Of a DNA stretch of 64,000 nucleotides, positions 10,442 to 20,340 are shown piece by piece. Position 1 is the stretch's first letter, and each line of letters starts with the position of its first letter. The position numbers were made by a program, and so were the translations under genes. Origin of the DNA: Ornithinimicrobium sp. INDO-MA30-4 (lineage in GTDB: Bacteria > Actinomycetota > Actinomycetes > Actinomycetales > Dermatophilaceae); contig NZ_CP091056.1 in assembly GCF_021535045.1 (NCBI RefSeq), forward strand, positions 2,604,001 to 2,668,000. The letters run 5' to 3'. Below the pieces are notes generated by a model, which saw nothing but the letters and a program-made list of their open reading frames with translations, did not search any database and was not told the DNA's origin.

Positions 10442-10471
10442 CGGCGCCGCCCTTCACCGGGTTCGGCGCCG
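10442..10471 (+). terminator. Rho-independent-type terminator after bS22
   Basis: Two copies of CGGCGCCG, at 10442-10449 and 10464-10471, form an 8-bp GC stem around a 14-base loop, followed by TTT. It sits 38 bases after the bS22 stop, which fits termination of that short highly expressed gene. Confidence 0.7.
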
Positions 10472-10474
10472 TTT

Positions 10475-10777
10475 GTGCGTCCACATGATGCGGAAGAAGC
10501 CTTTCCGCGCAAGGATCTGATTGCCGATTCTGGCAAGCCGATCCGTGTGTCGATGCTCGGCCGGCCTGGTTGTCACTTGTGCGATCGAGTGCGCACGGGC
10601 CTGGAGCAGGTCACGGCCCAAACTGCGGAGCTCTTCATCGAAGCCAGCATCGATGACCATCCTGACCTGCTCAGCAGGTATGGGGAGTGGATTCCCGTGA
10701 TTTTCCTTGACGGGCAGCAGTTCGACTACTACCAACTCGACGTCCCCAGGCTGGTTGAAGCTTTAACCAAACGGTGA
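10475..10777 (+). CDS. Glutaredoxin-like (thioredoxin-fold) protein
   Basis: Intact. A thioredoxin-fold domain with active site PGCHLC (CxxC), followed by ASIDDHPDLLSRYGEWIPVIFLDG with the cis-Pro region IPVIF. It belongs to the DUF836/glutaredoxin-2-like group often placed just upstream of rex in actinobacteria. The frame opens at ATG 10427, but that start lies ahead of the terminator hairpin, so GTG 10475 is my choice (100 residues); an internal start is also possible. The gene ends 8 bases before the Rex operator. A redox role is plausible; the substrate is unknown. Confidence 0.8.
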   Translation: MRPHDAEEAFPRKDLIADSGKPIRVSMLGRPGCHLCDRVRTGLEQVTAQTAELFIEASIDDHPDLLSRYGEWIPVIFLDGQQFDYYQLDVPRLVEALTKR

Positions 10778-10785
10778 TTTCGACT

Positions 10786-10803
10786 TTGTGCTTTTCTTCA
10801 CAA
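10786..10803 (+). promoter_or_regulatory. Rex operator (ROP) upstream of rex-hemA
   Basis: The 18-mer TTGTGCTTTTCTTCACAA matches the Rex consensus TTGTGAA-N4-TTCACAA at 12 of 14 specified positions: the right arm is perfect and the left arm differs at its last two. It lies 74 bases before the rex start codon, in the expected autoregulatory position. NADH binding releases Rex, so this site would couple the downstream heme and cytochrome genes to the NADH/NAD+ ratio. Confidence 0.8.
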
Positions 10804-10877
10804 GGTCTACTCTGGAGGTTACGGAGTTCGCCTCAAGGTCTGCATCTGCAGGCCAGTTCGTGAAGGGATCGGTGCCG

Positions 10878-11538
10878 ATGTTGCCTCAGTCCAACAAGCG
10901 CGTCGTGCCTGGAGCCACTGTGGGCCGACTCCCGGAATACCTTCAGGCTCTGACCGAGTTGAGCGAGGCAGGCAGCCGTCGGGTCGCCTCCGAAGAATTG
11001 GCCAGCGTGACCGGCGTCCGTTCGGCCCAACTGCGCAAAGACCTTTCCTACCTGGGCACGTATGGCGTTCGCGGGGTCGGGTATGACGTGTCTCAGTTGA
11101 TTGATGAGATCACCGCCGAGTTGGGGCTGACCCAAGACTGGCCAGTCATCATCGTCGGGATGGGCAATATGGGCCGTGCGCTCGCTGCCTACGGTGGCTT
11201 TGGTCAGCGTGGCTTTCGCATCGTGGCTCTCGCCGATGACGATCCGAGCATTGTTGGGGATAGCGTTCAGGGGCTTCCGGTTTGCCGGCTCGCCGATTCG
11301 CTCGCGGCCAATGAGCGGCTAGCGATCGGTGTCATCACCACGCCAGCCGACCAGGCTCAGCAGATTGCTGATCGGCTCGTCGAGCACGGCGTGCACAGCA
11401 TCCTCAATTTTGCTGCCATTGCCTTGCGAGTCCCAAGCACCGTGGACGTTCGTCGCGTTGACTTGTCGACCGAGCTGCAGATTTTGGCGTTTCACGCCCA
11501 GCGGCGCGATGTGGCCAAGGGGAGGAGGAGTCGGATGA
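10878..11538 (+). CDS. rex: Redox-sensing transcriptional repressor Rex
   Basis: Represses respiratory genes when NADH is low. About 219 residues. N-terminal winged helix: TVGRLPEYLQAL, the recognition region SAQLRKDLSYLGTYG and GVRGVGYDV. Rossmann NADH domain: VIIVGMGNMGRALAAY, ALADDD, GVITTPA. C-terminal swap helix: STELQILAFHAQRR. The ATG at 10878 has a GAAGGG Shine-Dalgarno ten bases upstream; GTG 10860 is an alternative. As printed the frame runs straight into hemA. If one G of the GGGG at about 11519-11522 is extra, rex ends GGVG-TGA in an ATGA overlap with hemA, which is the likelier arrangement. It controls its own operon through 10786-10803. Confidence 0.92.
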
Positions 11539-12844
11539 CCGTCCTGATTGTCGGAGTTTCGCATCACAGCGCCCCCATTGCGTTGCTTGAAAGCATGGCG
11601 CTAGGCCCGTTGGCGGCTGCCGACCTATCGGCTCGCCTCATGCAGAGCGGCGCCATCACCGAATCCCTCGTGGTGGCCACCTGCAACCGGGTAGAGATGG
11701 TGATGGAGGTTGAGACCTTCCACGGCGCACTGCGCGATGCTGGTGCTGCGCTGGCCGTGACGACTGGCGTTGACCTCGATGAACTAAGCAATCACCTCTA
11801 CGTCCACTACGACGATCGTGCGGTCTGCCACCTTTTTCGCTAGCTTGTGGCCTTGACTCAATGGCCGTGGGGGAGAGCCAGATCCTCGGTCAGTTGCGCG
11901 AGTCGCTGGCTGCCGGGCAGCGCAATGGCCAAGTTGGCCCAGCCCTGAACCGTCTGGTCCAGCAGGCGCTTCGCGTTGGCAAGCGCGCCCACACGGAAAC
12001 TGATATCGACATGGTTGCTCGCTCTCTGGTGGCGTTGGGGCTTGAGCAGGCTCAACAAGTGATGCCCGCGATGGCTGGCGCCAATGTCGTCGTGATCGGG
12101 GCCGGTGCGATGTCCGGATTGGCCGCCGCGACGGTTTCCCGGGCGCAGGCAGGGTCATTACACATCGTCAATCGCACCGCCGAGCGTGGTGAGCGGCTAG
12201 CCGCCGCCAACGGCGGCACAGCGCACCTCTGGGACGAGCTCGAGACGGTGCTGTCGGAGGCCGACCTGGTCATTACCTGCACCGGATCCCTTGGCCACGT
12301 GTTGACTGCCGAGGCGATGTTGGCGGCTCGTGGGCGACGCAGCCAAGCGACAGCGGTGCTCGATCTAGCCATGCCGCGCGACGTGGCACCCGAAGTGGCT
12401 GCGCTGCCCGGCGTTTCCGTCTGGGGGCTTGCCGACTTGCAGGTCGTCGCACAGCAGGGCGATGAGTCGGATGCCGTCGAGCAGGTCCGTGACCTGGTGA
12501 CCAGCGAAGTCGCCGTGTATCTAACGCACCGCCGTGCTCGACGGGTAGGCCCAACGGTCGTTGCCCTGCGGGCTCGAGCTGAGGCCGTCGTTGCCCAAGA
12601 GTTGGGCCGGATCGAATCGCGGATGCCGCACCTCAGCGCAGACGAGTTCGACGAAGTGCGAATGGGTATGCAGCGGGTCGTCGACAAGTTGCTGCACACC
12701 CCAACCGTGCGGGTGAAAGAGCTAGAAGCGACCGACAGCGTGGGCGACTATGCCCACGCTCTGCGCGACCTCTTTGACCTCGACCCCCACGACGTGGCGG
12801 CTGTTTCTACGCCGCCGTTGATCGGACCAGGTGATGACGCATGA
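11535..12844 (+). CDS. hemA: Glutamyl-tRNA reductase (one frameshift)
   Basis: First committed enzyme of C5-pathway tetrapyrrole synthesis, reducing glutamyl-tRNA to glutamate-1-semialdehyde with NADPH. Seen: VGVSHHSAPIALLE, catalytic Cys in VVATCNRVE, AVGESQILGQLRE, the Rossmann VVVIGAGAMSGLAA, AVLDLAMPRDV, and a C-terminal dimerisation helix. The break at about 11834 is a lost T in a T5 run; T6 restores HLFSLACGLDSMAVGE. Repaired length is about 436 residues. Start and stop both lie in 4-base overlaps with rex and hemC. Confidence 0.95.
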
Positions 12845-13838
12845 GCCCCAACCTTCGGCATACCCCGCCGTTCACTGCGGCGGAGCAAGAGTGCGCACCC
12901 GGGGCGGAACACCGTCAGACTCGGATCCTGCGGCTGGGCACTCGGGGCAGCACCTTGGCAACGACCAAGCGGGGCACGTTGCCGATGCGCTCAGGGCGCT
13001 GGGCCATGACGTTGAGTTGGTCGAAGTCCGCACTGAGGGCGACGTCAACAGTGCCCCACTGACCCAGATCGGTGGTTCAGGAGTCTTTGCGAGTGCGCTG
13101 CGCACAGCATTGCGCGAAGACCACATCGATATTGCGGTGCACTCTTTGAAGGACCTGCCCACTGCACCGGAAGACGGTTTGATGGTGGCAGCGGTGCCGG
13201 TCCGAGAGGATCCCCGCGACGTCGTGATTACTCGTGGAGCGCAGTTGGCGGATCTGCCGCAGGGTGCGCTGGTCGGCACCGGGTCGCCAAGGCGGGCGGC
13301 TCAATTACAGCTATTGGCGCCGCAAGTGTCTCTTGTCGACATCCGTGGCAACGTCGGGACACGAATTACTAAGGTGCTCTCTGGTGAAGTCGATGCAACC
13401 ATCCTGGCCGCGGCCGGATTGAACCGACTTGGCCGGATGAGTGAAGCGACCCAGACCTTGGAGTTCACCGAGATGCTGCCAGCACCCGGGCAAGGTGCGC
13501 TGGCAGTCGAATGCCGTAGTGACGACGCCGAGGTAGTGGCCGCGTGCACACCACTTAATGACCAGGCGACCTACCAAGCGGTCACTGCCGAGCGCGCGCT
13601 CCTTGCGCGCCTAGAGGCCGGCTGCACGGCACCGATTGGTGCCTTGGCACAGCACGGCGAGCACGGTCTCCACCTGGAGGCCTTCCTGGCTCATGACGGC
13701 GTTGCCCTACGCGAGGCGATGACCGGGCTTGATCCCAGCGAGTTGGGAAAACAGCTTGCTGACTCTTTGTTGAAGCAACTTCCGACTCCGGTTGACCTAG
13801 CGGGCGATCGGACAACAGCAACGGAGCGTGACTCTTGA
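12841..13838 (+). CDS. hemC: Hydroxymethylbilane synthase (one frameshift)
   Basis: Polymerises four porphobilinogens into hydroxymethylbilane on a dipyrromethane cofactor. Seen: LRLGTRGSTLATT, VHSLKDLPTAPEDGL, GTGSPRRAAQL, DIRGNVGTRI, PAPGQGALAVECR, and the cofactor-binding Cys in LEAGCTAPIGAL. A lost C near 12965 separates the first 42 residues from the rest; with it the sequence reads LATTQAGHVADAL. The first 28 residues before LRLGTRG are longer than usual, but ATG 12841 overlaps the hemA stop as ATGA. Reconstructed about 332 residues. Confidence 0.94.
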
Positions 13839-15464
13839 GCACCCAGATCACTTCCCACAACACTTCGACCCGTGTCGCCTTTGTTGGTGCCGGGCCGGGT
13901 GACCCAGGTCTGCTGACCGTGCGCGCCCGCGAATATCTGGCTGCCGCTGATGTGGTCATCCTTGACTCGTATCACCTCGCGGAGCAGATCGAGCCGTTCA
14001 CCAAGGCCGAGGTCGCGTTCGTAGACGGCGCAGCAACGGGCACCGGCAAACTGATGAACGCGAACTCGCGGTCGAAGTTGCTACTCAAGACGGTCGCGAA
14101 ATACCCCAACTCTTGCCTTGTTGTTCGCCTGATGGATGGGGACCCCAGCGCCTTCAGCGGTCTCTCGGCTGAGGCGCTCGCGTGCTCGCAGTCCGGTGTG
14201 CCTTTCGACATCGTTCCCGGTGTTTCTACCGCTTGGTCGGTCCCGGCGTATGCAGGTGTGCCGCTCAGCGGCAAGGGCATCGGCGAGTTGCACATGATCA
14301 ATGCCTCCACCGGCAAGGTTGACTGGTCCCGATCGGTGGCTGATGAAGTCACGGTCGTTGTCTTGGGCGGTGCCACCGATCTGGGCCGCGCCGTGCAGGG
14401 CCTGTTGGCGGCCGGGCGCAGCGCGGAGACGCCGGTGTCGCTCACCGAACACGGGACGATGATCACCCAACGCACCGACGTCACCACTCTGGGCCAGGCT
14501 GCCTCGTTCTTGGAGCGGATGGACCACAACGAGGACTCTGTGCTCGTGGTTGGTGCCCAGGTTGGCCTGCGCGATGAGTTGTCCTGGTATGAGTCCAAGC
14601 CGATGTTCGGCTGGCGCGTGCTAGTGCCGCGGACCAAGGATCAGGCCGCCCCCATGGTGGACCAGATCGCCTCGCACGGAGCCACCGCTTCCGTCGTGCC
14701 CACCATCAGTGTTGAACCCCGCGCACGCCGACGCAGATGGACAAGGCCATTCGTGGTTTGGTCACGGGTCGGTATGAGTGGGTCGGCTTCACCAGCGTCA
14801 ACGCCGTTCGCGCGGTGCGTGAAAAGTTTAACGAGTGGGGTTGGACGCTCGCTCGTTCTCTGGACTAAAGATCGCTGCGGTCGGCGGTGTGACCGAGAAC
14901 GCCCTGAACGATTGGGGACTGAACGCCGACTTGGTGCCTGAGGCTGAGCAGTCAGCGAAGGGACTGCTCGAAGAGTGGCCCGAATACGACGAGGTGCTGG
15001 ACCCGATTAACCGGGTGTTCTTGCCTCGGGCGGATATCGCCACCGAAACGCTCACGGCAGGGCTGCAAGAGTTGGGCTGGGAAGTTGACGATGTGACGGC
15101 CTACCGCACGGTGCGCGCTTCGCCGCCCCCGGCGCCGATCCGCGAGGCCATCAAGGCTGGCGACTTTGATGCGGTCTGCTTTACCTCTTCTTCCACCGTG
15201 CGCAATCTGGTGGGTATTGCTGGCAAACCGCACAACACGACGGTCGTCGCGTGCATCGGGCCGGCAACGGCCAAGACGGCAGAAGAGCACGGTCTGCGGG
15301 TCGATGTCATCGCCCCAGAGCCATCGTCTGCATCTTTGGTGAATGCTCTAGCCAACTATGGCCTGGAGTTGGCCGCCGCAGCGAGTGCAACGGGCGAGCG
15401 TCCGTTGCGCCCGAGCCAACGACGCACCACTCGTGGCCGCAAAGCAAGCCAGGAACGTGCATGA
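13835..15464 (+). CDS. Fused uroporphyrinogen-III C-methyltransferase / uroporphyrinogen-III synthase (two frameshifts)
   Basis: Two domains. Residues 1-255 are an SUMT/CobA-type methylase: [53 protein letters not shown]. Residues 270-540 are HemD-like: [75 protein letters not shown]. The fusion is typical of actinobacteria and could feed both heme and siroheme/cobalamin. Shifts near 14717 and 14860. The start is TTG 13835, overlapping the hemC stop (TTGA). The basic Ser/Arg-rich tail is unusual but short. Confidence 0.93.
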
Positions 15465-16456
15465 GTCTGGTCTTGCCAGGCGAGCGGCCGCGACGGCTCC
15501 GCTCGACGTCTGCGATCCGGCGCCTGGTGCGCGAAAATCGGCTGCACCCTGCTGATCTCATCTTGCCGGTCTTTGTCCGCGAGGGCATCGAAGAGGACGT
15601 CGACATCTCGTCGATGCCAGGAGTTGTGCAGCACACTCGAGCCTCGTTGCTCGAGGCTGCCCGCGAAGCGCTCGCTCTCGGCGTTGGCGGCCTGATGGTC
15701 TTTGGCGTCCCAGAGCATCGGGACGCGATTGGCTCAGGAGCCACTGACCCAAACGGCATTCTCAATCTCGCACTTGCTGATCTGCGTGCAGAGTTTGGCG
15801 AAAGTCTCGTGTTGATGGCTGACCTTTGCCTCGATGAGTTCACGGATCATGGTCACTGCGGAGTTCTCACGGCAACCGGAACGGTTGACAACGATGCGAC
15901 TTTGCAACGGTATGCGCAGATGGCTGTTGCGCAGGCCGAGGCTGGAGCGCACGTCGTGGGGCCCTCGGGAATGATGGACGGCCAGGTCGCCGTGATCCGC
16001 GCGGCCCTGGACGAAGCGGGCCACACCGACGTGGTGATTTTGGCCTACACAGCCAAGTACGCCTCCGCCTACTACGGCCCCTTCCGCGAGGCCGTGGGCT
16101 CCACATTGCAAGGCAACCGTGCGACATACCAGCAAGATCCGGCCAACCGGCGCGAGTCAGCCCGAGAGCTGCGACTCGACCTAGAGCAAGGCGCCGATCT
16201 AGTGATGGTCAAGCCGGCCGGGCCCTACTTAGACGTGCTCAGCGATGTGGCTCACCACAGCGATGTACCGGTCGCGGCCTATCAAGTTTCTGGCGAGTAT
16301 GCCCAAATCGAGGCCGCAGCTCAATTGGGATGGCTAGACCGCAAGCGCACTGTGCTGGAATCCTTACAGTCTATAAAGCGCGCCGGTGCCGACGTCATCC
16401 TGACGTACTACGCCGCCGACGTGGCCCGCTGGATAGAGGACAGTGAATCCCCGTGA
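15461..16456 (+). CDS. hemB: Delta-aminolevulinic acid dehydratase (porphobilinogen synthase)
   Basis: Condenses two 5-aminolevulinates to porphobilinogen. Intact, 331 residues. Seen: [59 protein letters not shown] (metal-site region), [29 protein letters not shown] (Schiff-base Lys), [21 protein letters not shown]. Both ends overlap the neighbours by four bases (ATGA with hemD, GTGA with marR), so translation is probably coupled. Confidence 0.97.
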   Translation: MSLVLPGERPRRLRSTSAIRRLVRENRLHPADLILPVFVREGIEEDVDISSMPGVVQHTRASLLEAAREALALGVGGLMVFGVPEHRDAIGSGATDPNGILNLALADLRAEFGESLVLMADLCLDEFTDHGHCGVLTATGTVDNDATLQRYAQMAVAQAEAGAHVVGPSGMMDGQVAVIRAALDEAGHTDVVILAYTAKYASAYYGPFREAVGSTLQGNRATYQQDPANRRESARELRLDLEQGADLVMVKPAGPYLDVLSDVAHHSDVPVAAYQVSGEYAQIEAAAQLGWLDRKRTVLESLQSIKRAGADVILTYYAADVARWIEDSESP

Positions 16457-17046
16457 ATGATTCAACCGCGTCACACGACCTTGAGGCGATGGCTTCGGGC
16501 TCAAAATCAGAACCCCACGACCCGCAGTGGCTGAGCACCGAACAACAGGATGCTTGGCGCGCCTGGCTGCGGGGGAGTTCCCTGCTCTTTGATGCTCTGG
16601 ACTGCGCCCTGGCCGAGCACGGTCACCGCATGGGCGAGTACGAAATCATGTCAATGCTCTCCGAGGCGCCCGGCACCCGGCTGCGGATGTCATCGCTCGC
16701 CGATCGGGTCGTGCAGTCTCGTAGCCGGTTGACGCATACCGCAAAGCGACTGGAGTCCGCTGGCCTGGTGACCCGCCGACGCATCCGGGAGGACGGCCGC
16801 GGGATTGAGTTGCATCTCACCCCGGCTGGGCTGAGCACGCTTGAGCGGATGGCCCCGTTGCACGTCGAGAGTGTGCGCAAGGGCTTTACCGATTTGATGA
16901 CTGATGAAGAGGCGCAGGTCGTGGCCGATGTGATGCGTCGAGTCATTCTAGCCAACCGCACCTCTGACTTGCAGGGTATTGATGGCCTGGGTGAGGCCAG
17001 CCCTGACGACAACGATCCGAAAGGCACCACCAACACTGATGGTTAA
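16453..17046 (+). CDS. MarR-family transcriptional regulator inside the heme operon
   Basis: Intact, 197 residues. Winged-HTH MarR core: [23 protein letters not shown], recognition helix [27 protein letters not shown], wing [19 protein letters not shown]. The N-terminal 25 and the C-terminal 25 residues are polar and probably disordered. It starts at GTG 16453 inside the hemB stop and overlaps hemL by eight bases, so it is translated as part of the heme run. The ligand and targets are not visible from the sequence; heme or an intermediate is a natural guess only. Confidence 0.88.
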   Translation: MNDSTASHDLEAMASGSKSEPHDPQWLSTEQQDAWRAWLRGSSLLFDALDCALAEHGHRMGEYEIMSMLSEAPGTRLRMSSLADRVVQSRSRLTHTAKRLESAGLVTRRRIREDGRGIELHLTPAGLSTLERMAPLHVESVRKGFTDLMTDEEAQVVADVMRRVILANRTSDLQGIDGLGEASPDDNDPKGTTNTDG

Positions 17047-18377
17047 CGCTGATACGACCACCGCAGCCCGATCTGTTGAGTTGCTCGCCGAAGCAAAACG
17101 CGTCATCCCTGGTGGTGTGAACTCGCCGGTGCGGGCCTTTCGATCGGTGGGTGGAACCCCCGCTTCATCGCCAAGGCGTCTGGGCCATGGCTGGAGGATG
17201 TGGACGGCAATCGCTATGCCGACTTGATGTGCTCCTGGGGGCCGATGATCTTGGGTCACGCTCACCCTGCGGTCCTAGATGCGGTGACCACAGCAGCCTC
17301 TGAGGGTTTTAGCTTTGGCACGCCAACGGAGCGCGAAGTGCGGTTGGCCGAAGAAATCGTTGCCCGAGTTGAGCCGGTCGAAGCAGTTCGCCTCGTCAAC
17401 TCCGGCACCGAAGCCACGATGAGCGCTGTCCGGGTCGCTCGCGGCTTCACTGGCCGCTCGGTCATCGTGAAATTTGCCGGGTGCTATCACGGCCATGTCG
17501 ACGCTTTGCTGGCTGCAGCAGGCTCGGGTGTCGCAACATTTGCCCTGCCTGATTCGCCCGGTGTGCCGCCATCGAGCGCCGCCGAGACCATTGTTTTGCC
17601 CTTCAACGACCTGGCAGCAGTCGAAGAGGCTTTTGCTGCTCGCGGCGAGGAGATTGCCGCGGTGATCACCGAAGCCTCTCCAGGCAACATGGGCGTTGTG
17701 CCACCGGCCTCGGGCTTCACCGAAGGATTGCGCCGGATCACGGCTGAGCATGGCGCGCTCCTCATCTCTGATGAGGTGATGACCGGATTCCGATGCAGCG
17801 CCGCAGGTTGGTATGGGCTGGAGGGCGAGCCAGCCAGTGGCGCACCTGACCTCTTTACCTTTGGCAAAGTCATGGGCGGAGGTTTCCCCACGGCAGCGTT
17901 CGGCGGTCGTCGCGACGTGATGGACATGCTGGCGCCCGACGGCCCGGTCTATCAGGCCGGCACCTTGTCGGGTAACCCGGTGGCTTCGGCTGCCGGTCTG
18001 GCAACGCTGCAGCAATGCACGCCAGAGGTCTACGAACGCCTGCTCGCGGTCGCTGAGACCTTGCAAGCCGCGGTGACCGAGGCTTTCACCAAGCACGGCA
18101 TCCCACACCGCATCCAGACTGCTGGCTCGATGTTCAGCGTCTTTTTTGCCGAGCACGAAGTGACCAACTTCGAGGAAGCAAAGCCCAGGACTCTGCCCTG
18201 TACGGTCGTTTCTTCCACGCCATGCTGCAACGGGGTGTGCACCTGCCGCCGAGTTGCTTTGAGTCGTGGTTTGTCAGTGCCTCGCACGACGACGAAGTTG
18301 TAGCCCACATCGTCGATGCCATCCATGGCGCCGCGTCAGACATCACTCAGGTTGAATTGGCAGGATCTCGCCCATGA
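17039..18377 (+). CDS. hemL: Glutamate-1-semialdehyde 2,1-aminomutase (two frameshifts)
   Basis: PLP enzyme making 5-aminolevulinate, second step of the C5 pathway. Seen: [81 protein letters not shown] lysine in [21 protein letters not shown] lost C (C5 for C6) near 17161 separates the first 42 residues, and a second shift near 18186 derails the last 65. Repaired, the end reads [20 protein letters not shown] and stops at 18377 in an ATGA overlap. About 445 residues. Confidence 0.95.
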
Positions 18378-19020
18378 CGACCTCAGCCGAGACCGTGATC
18401 CACGTGGTTCGCCACGGCGAAGTCTTCAACCCTGACCGGGTCTTGTATGGCCGCCTGCCTGACTTCCACCTGTCCGAGTTGGGCCGCGAGATGGCCGAGT
18501 TGACCGCGGACTACTTGGCCGATCGCGATGTTGCGGCGGTCATCAGTTCGCCCTTGAGCGGGCTCAGGAGACAGCGATGCCGATCGCTGCCCGTCACGGT
18601 CTGCCGCTGCGGATCGACCGCCGCATCATCGAGTCAGAGAATCAGTTTGAGGGCGTCCGGGTCGGGGGTAAGGAAGGCGCTATTCGCTCGCCGAAGAACT
18701 GGCGCCTGCTGGTCAATCCCATGCGCCCGAGTTGGGGTGAGCCGTATTCGGAGATCGCCACGCGAATGATGGCGGCTCTGGACTCGGCGCGGCTGCTGGC
18801 CGCTGGTCACGAAGCGGTCATGGTCTCGCACCAACTGCCCGTGTGGACGTTGCGCCGACACCTTGAAGGCAAGCGACTGTGGCACGACCCGAGACAGCGC
18901 GAATGCACCCTGGCCTCTGTCACCTCGGTTCGCTACCGCGGTGACGAAATCGTCGACCTGACCTATGCCGAGCCAGCCGGAGCATTGCTGCCGATGGCCC
19001 AGCCCGGGGCAGGGGCATGA
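18374..19020 (+). CDS. Histidine phosphatase (phosphoglycerate mutase-like), one frameshift
   Basis: Branch-1 histidine phosphatase fold: VIHVVRHGEVFNPDRVLYGR with the catalytic RHG, the second conserved SSPLERAQETA (split by a lost G at about 18556), and the late VMVSHQLPVWTLRRHL carrying the second catalytic His. About 215 residues. Actinobacterial heme/cytochrome c clusters often carry such a gene next to hemL; the physiological substrate is not known. Four-base overlaps with hemL and the resA-like gene place it within the operon. Confidence 0.88.
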
Positions 19021-19605
19021 AAAGGCAGGCCCTTCGAAAAGCTGCTGGGCTAGCTACTGCAGCCCTCCTGCTGACGGCTTGCTCGGACGGCAACACCATC
19101 GCGGAACAGGCGCAGTCTGGTGACAACAAGGGCTATATCGCCGGGGACGGTGCCGTCGAGTTTGTCGCCGCCGCTGACCGCGAGACTGTCCTCGAGATCG
19201 ATGGCATGACCCTTGAGGGCGAGCCGTGGAGTTCGGTGGATGCCCGTGGTGATGTTTTGGTCGTCAATGTGTGGGGTTCTTGGTGTGGCCCCTGCATTGA
19301 CGAAGCCCCAGATTTGGAGCAGGTCTACACCGAGTTCACCGAAGCTGGCGAACCGGTCGACTTTATTGGGGTTAATGCCCGGGACAGCGTGCCGAGCGCC
19401 CTAGCCTTCAAGAAGCCAAGAATATTTCCTATCCCTCGCTGGAAGACGACGGCGGGGCAACCCTGCTGGACTTGGAAGGCCTTGCCAACGCTCGACCCAG
19501 CACCCTGGTCCTTGACCAAGAGGGCAGGTCGCGGCCCGCGTGCTCGGTCAGATCGATGCCGCCACGCTGCGCGGCCTCGTTGAGGACGTGCTCGCGGAAT
19601 CGTGA
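19017..19605 (+). CDS. TlpA/ResA-like thiol-disulfide oxidoreductase lipoprotein (two frameshifts)
   Basis: Extracytoplasmic thioredoxin that keeps apocytochrome c heme-binding cysteines reduced. Signal peptide with lipobox ALLLTAC around residue 22. Thioredoxin core with active site WGSWCGPCIDEAPDLE, then DFIGVNARD. After shifts near 19413 and 19525 the frame continues YPSLEDDGGATLLDLEG, STLVLDQEGRVAARVLG, ending AES. About 195 residues. Its position just before ccdA, which supplies electrons, supports the role. Confidence 0.9.
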
Positions 19606-20340
19606 CTGATCTGGTCCTCAGCGGTTCGCTCTTGGCGGCACTGGCTATCGCTGCACTAGCGGGTCTGGTGTCGTTCGCGTCGCCGTGCGTGCTTCCCCTG
19701 GTGCCTGGCTACTTGGGCTACATCACCGGTATGTCGGTGAATGGCGACGAGAGCGCGGGCAAGGGCAGGCTCGTGGCCGGGGCGGCGCTTTTCGTCGCTG
19801 GCTTCAGCGTTGTCTTTATCCTGCTCAGCGTCGTGCTGTCGTCCTTTGGGCTGCTGTTAGCGGAAAACCAGACCTTGCTGCTACAGAGCGGGGGAGTAGC
19901 TGTCATCGCTTTTGGCGTGGTCATGCTCTTGCCCAACTTTTCGGGGTGGCAGCCGCGGTGGCGGCCTTCGGCCGGCTTGGCAGGAGCGCCGTTGCTTGGC
20001 GTCGTCTTTGGCCTTGGATTTAGCGCCTGCACCGGCCCCACGCTGGCGGCGATCCAGACCCTCGGCTCATCGCTTAACCCTGGGGACGGGGTCGTTGCGC
20101 GTGCGGTCATTTTGGCCGTTGCCTATTGCATCGGTCTTGGCTTGCCCTTCCTGCTGGTCGCTGCTGGAGCAGGGTGGGCGACCTCCGCCTCACGGTGGCT
20201 GCGCGATCGGCACCAGGGGATCCAAACGCTCTCGGGGGTTCTGCTGATTGCCCTGGGCCTCCTAATGGTCTTCGGTGTGGGGCGAGCTCACCGCATGGAT
20301 CCAAACTAACTTGACCAGTTCTTTTAGCACGGTGGTGTGA
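19602..20340 (+). CDS. ccdA: Cytochrome c biogenesis transmembrane protein CcdA (one frameshift)
   Basis: Membrane thiol-disulfide transporter that passes electrons to the ResA-like protein. Six hydrophobic segments; the two active cysteines lie in FASPCVLPLVPGYLGYITG and GLGFSACTGPTLAAIQT, both typical CcdA/DsbD motifs. The printed frame stops early at 20309. A shift near 20281 gives the better C-terminus GELTAWIQTNLTSSFSTVV ending in TGA 20338-20340, which then overlaps resB (TGATG). About 245 residues. Confidence 0.93.
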
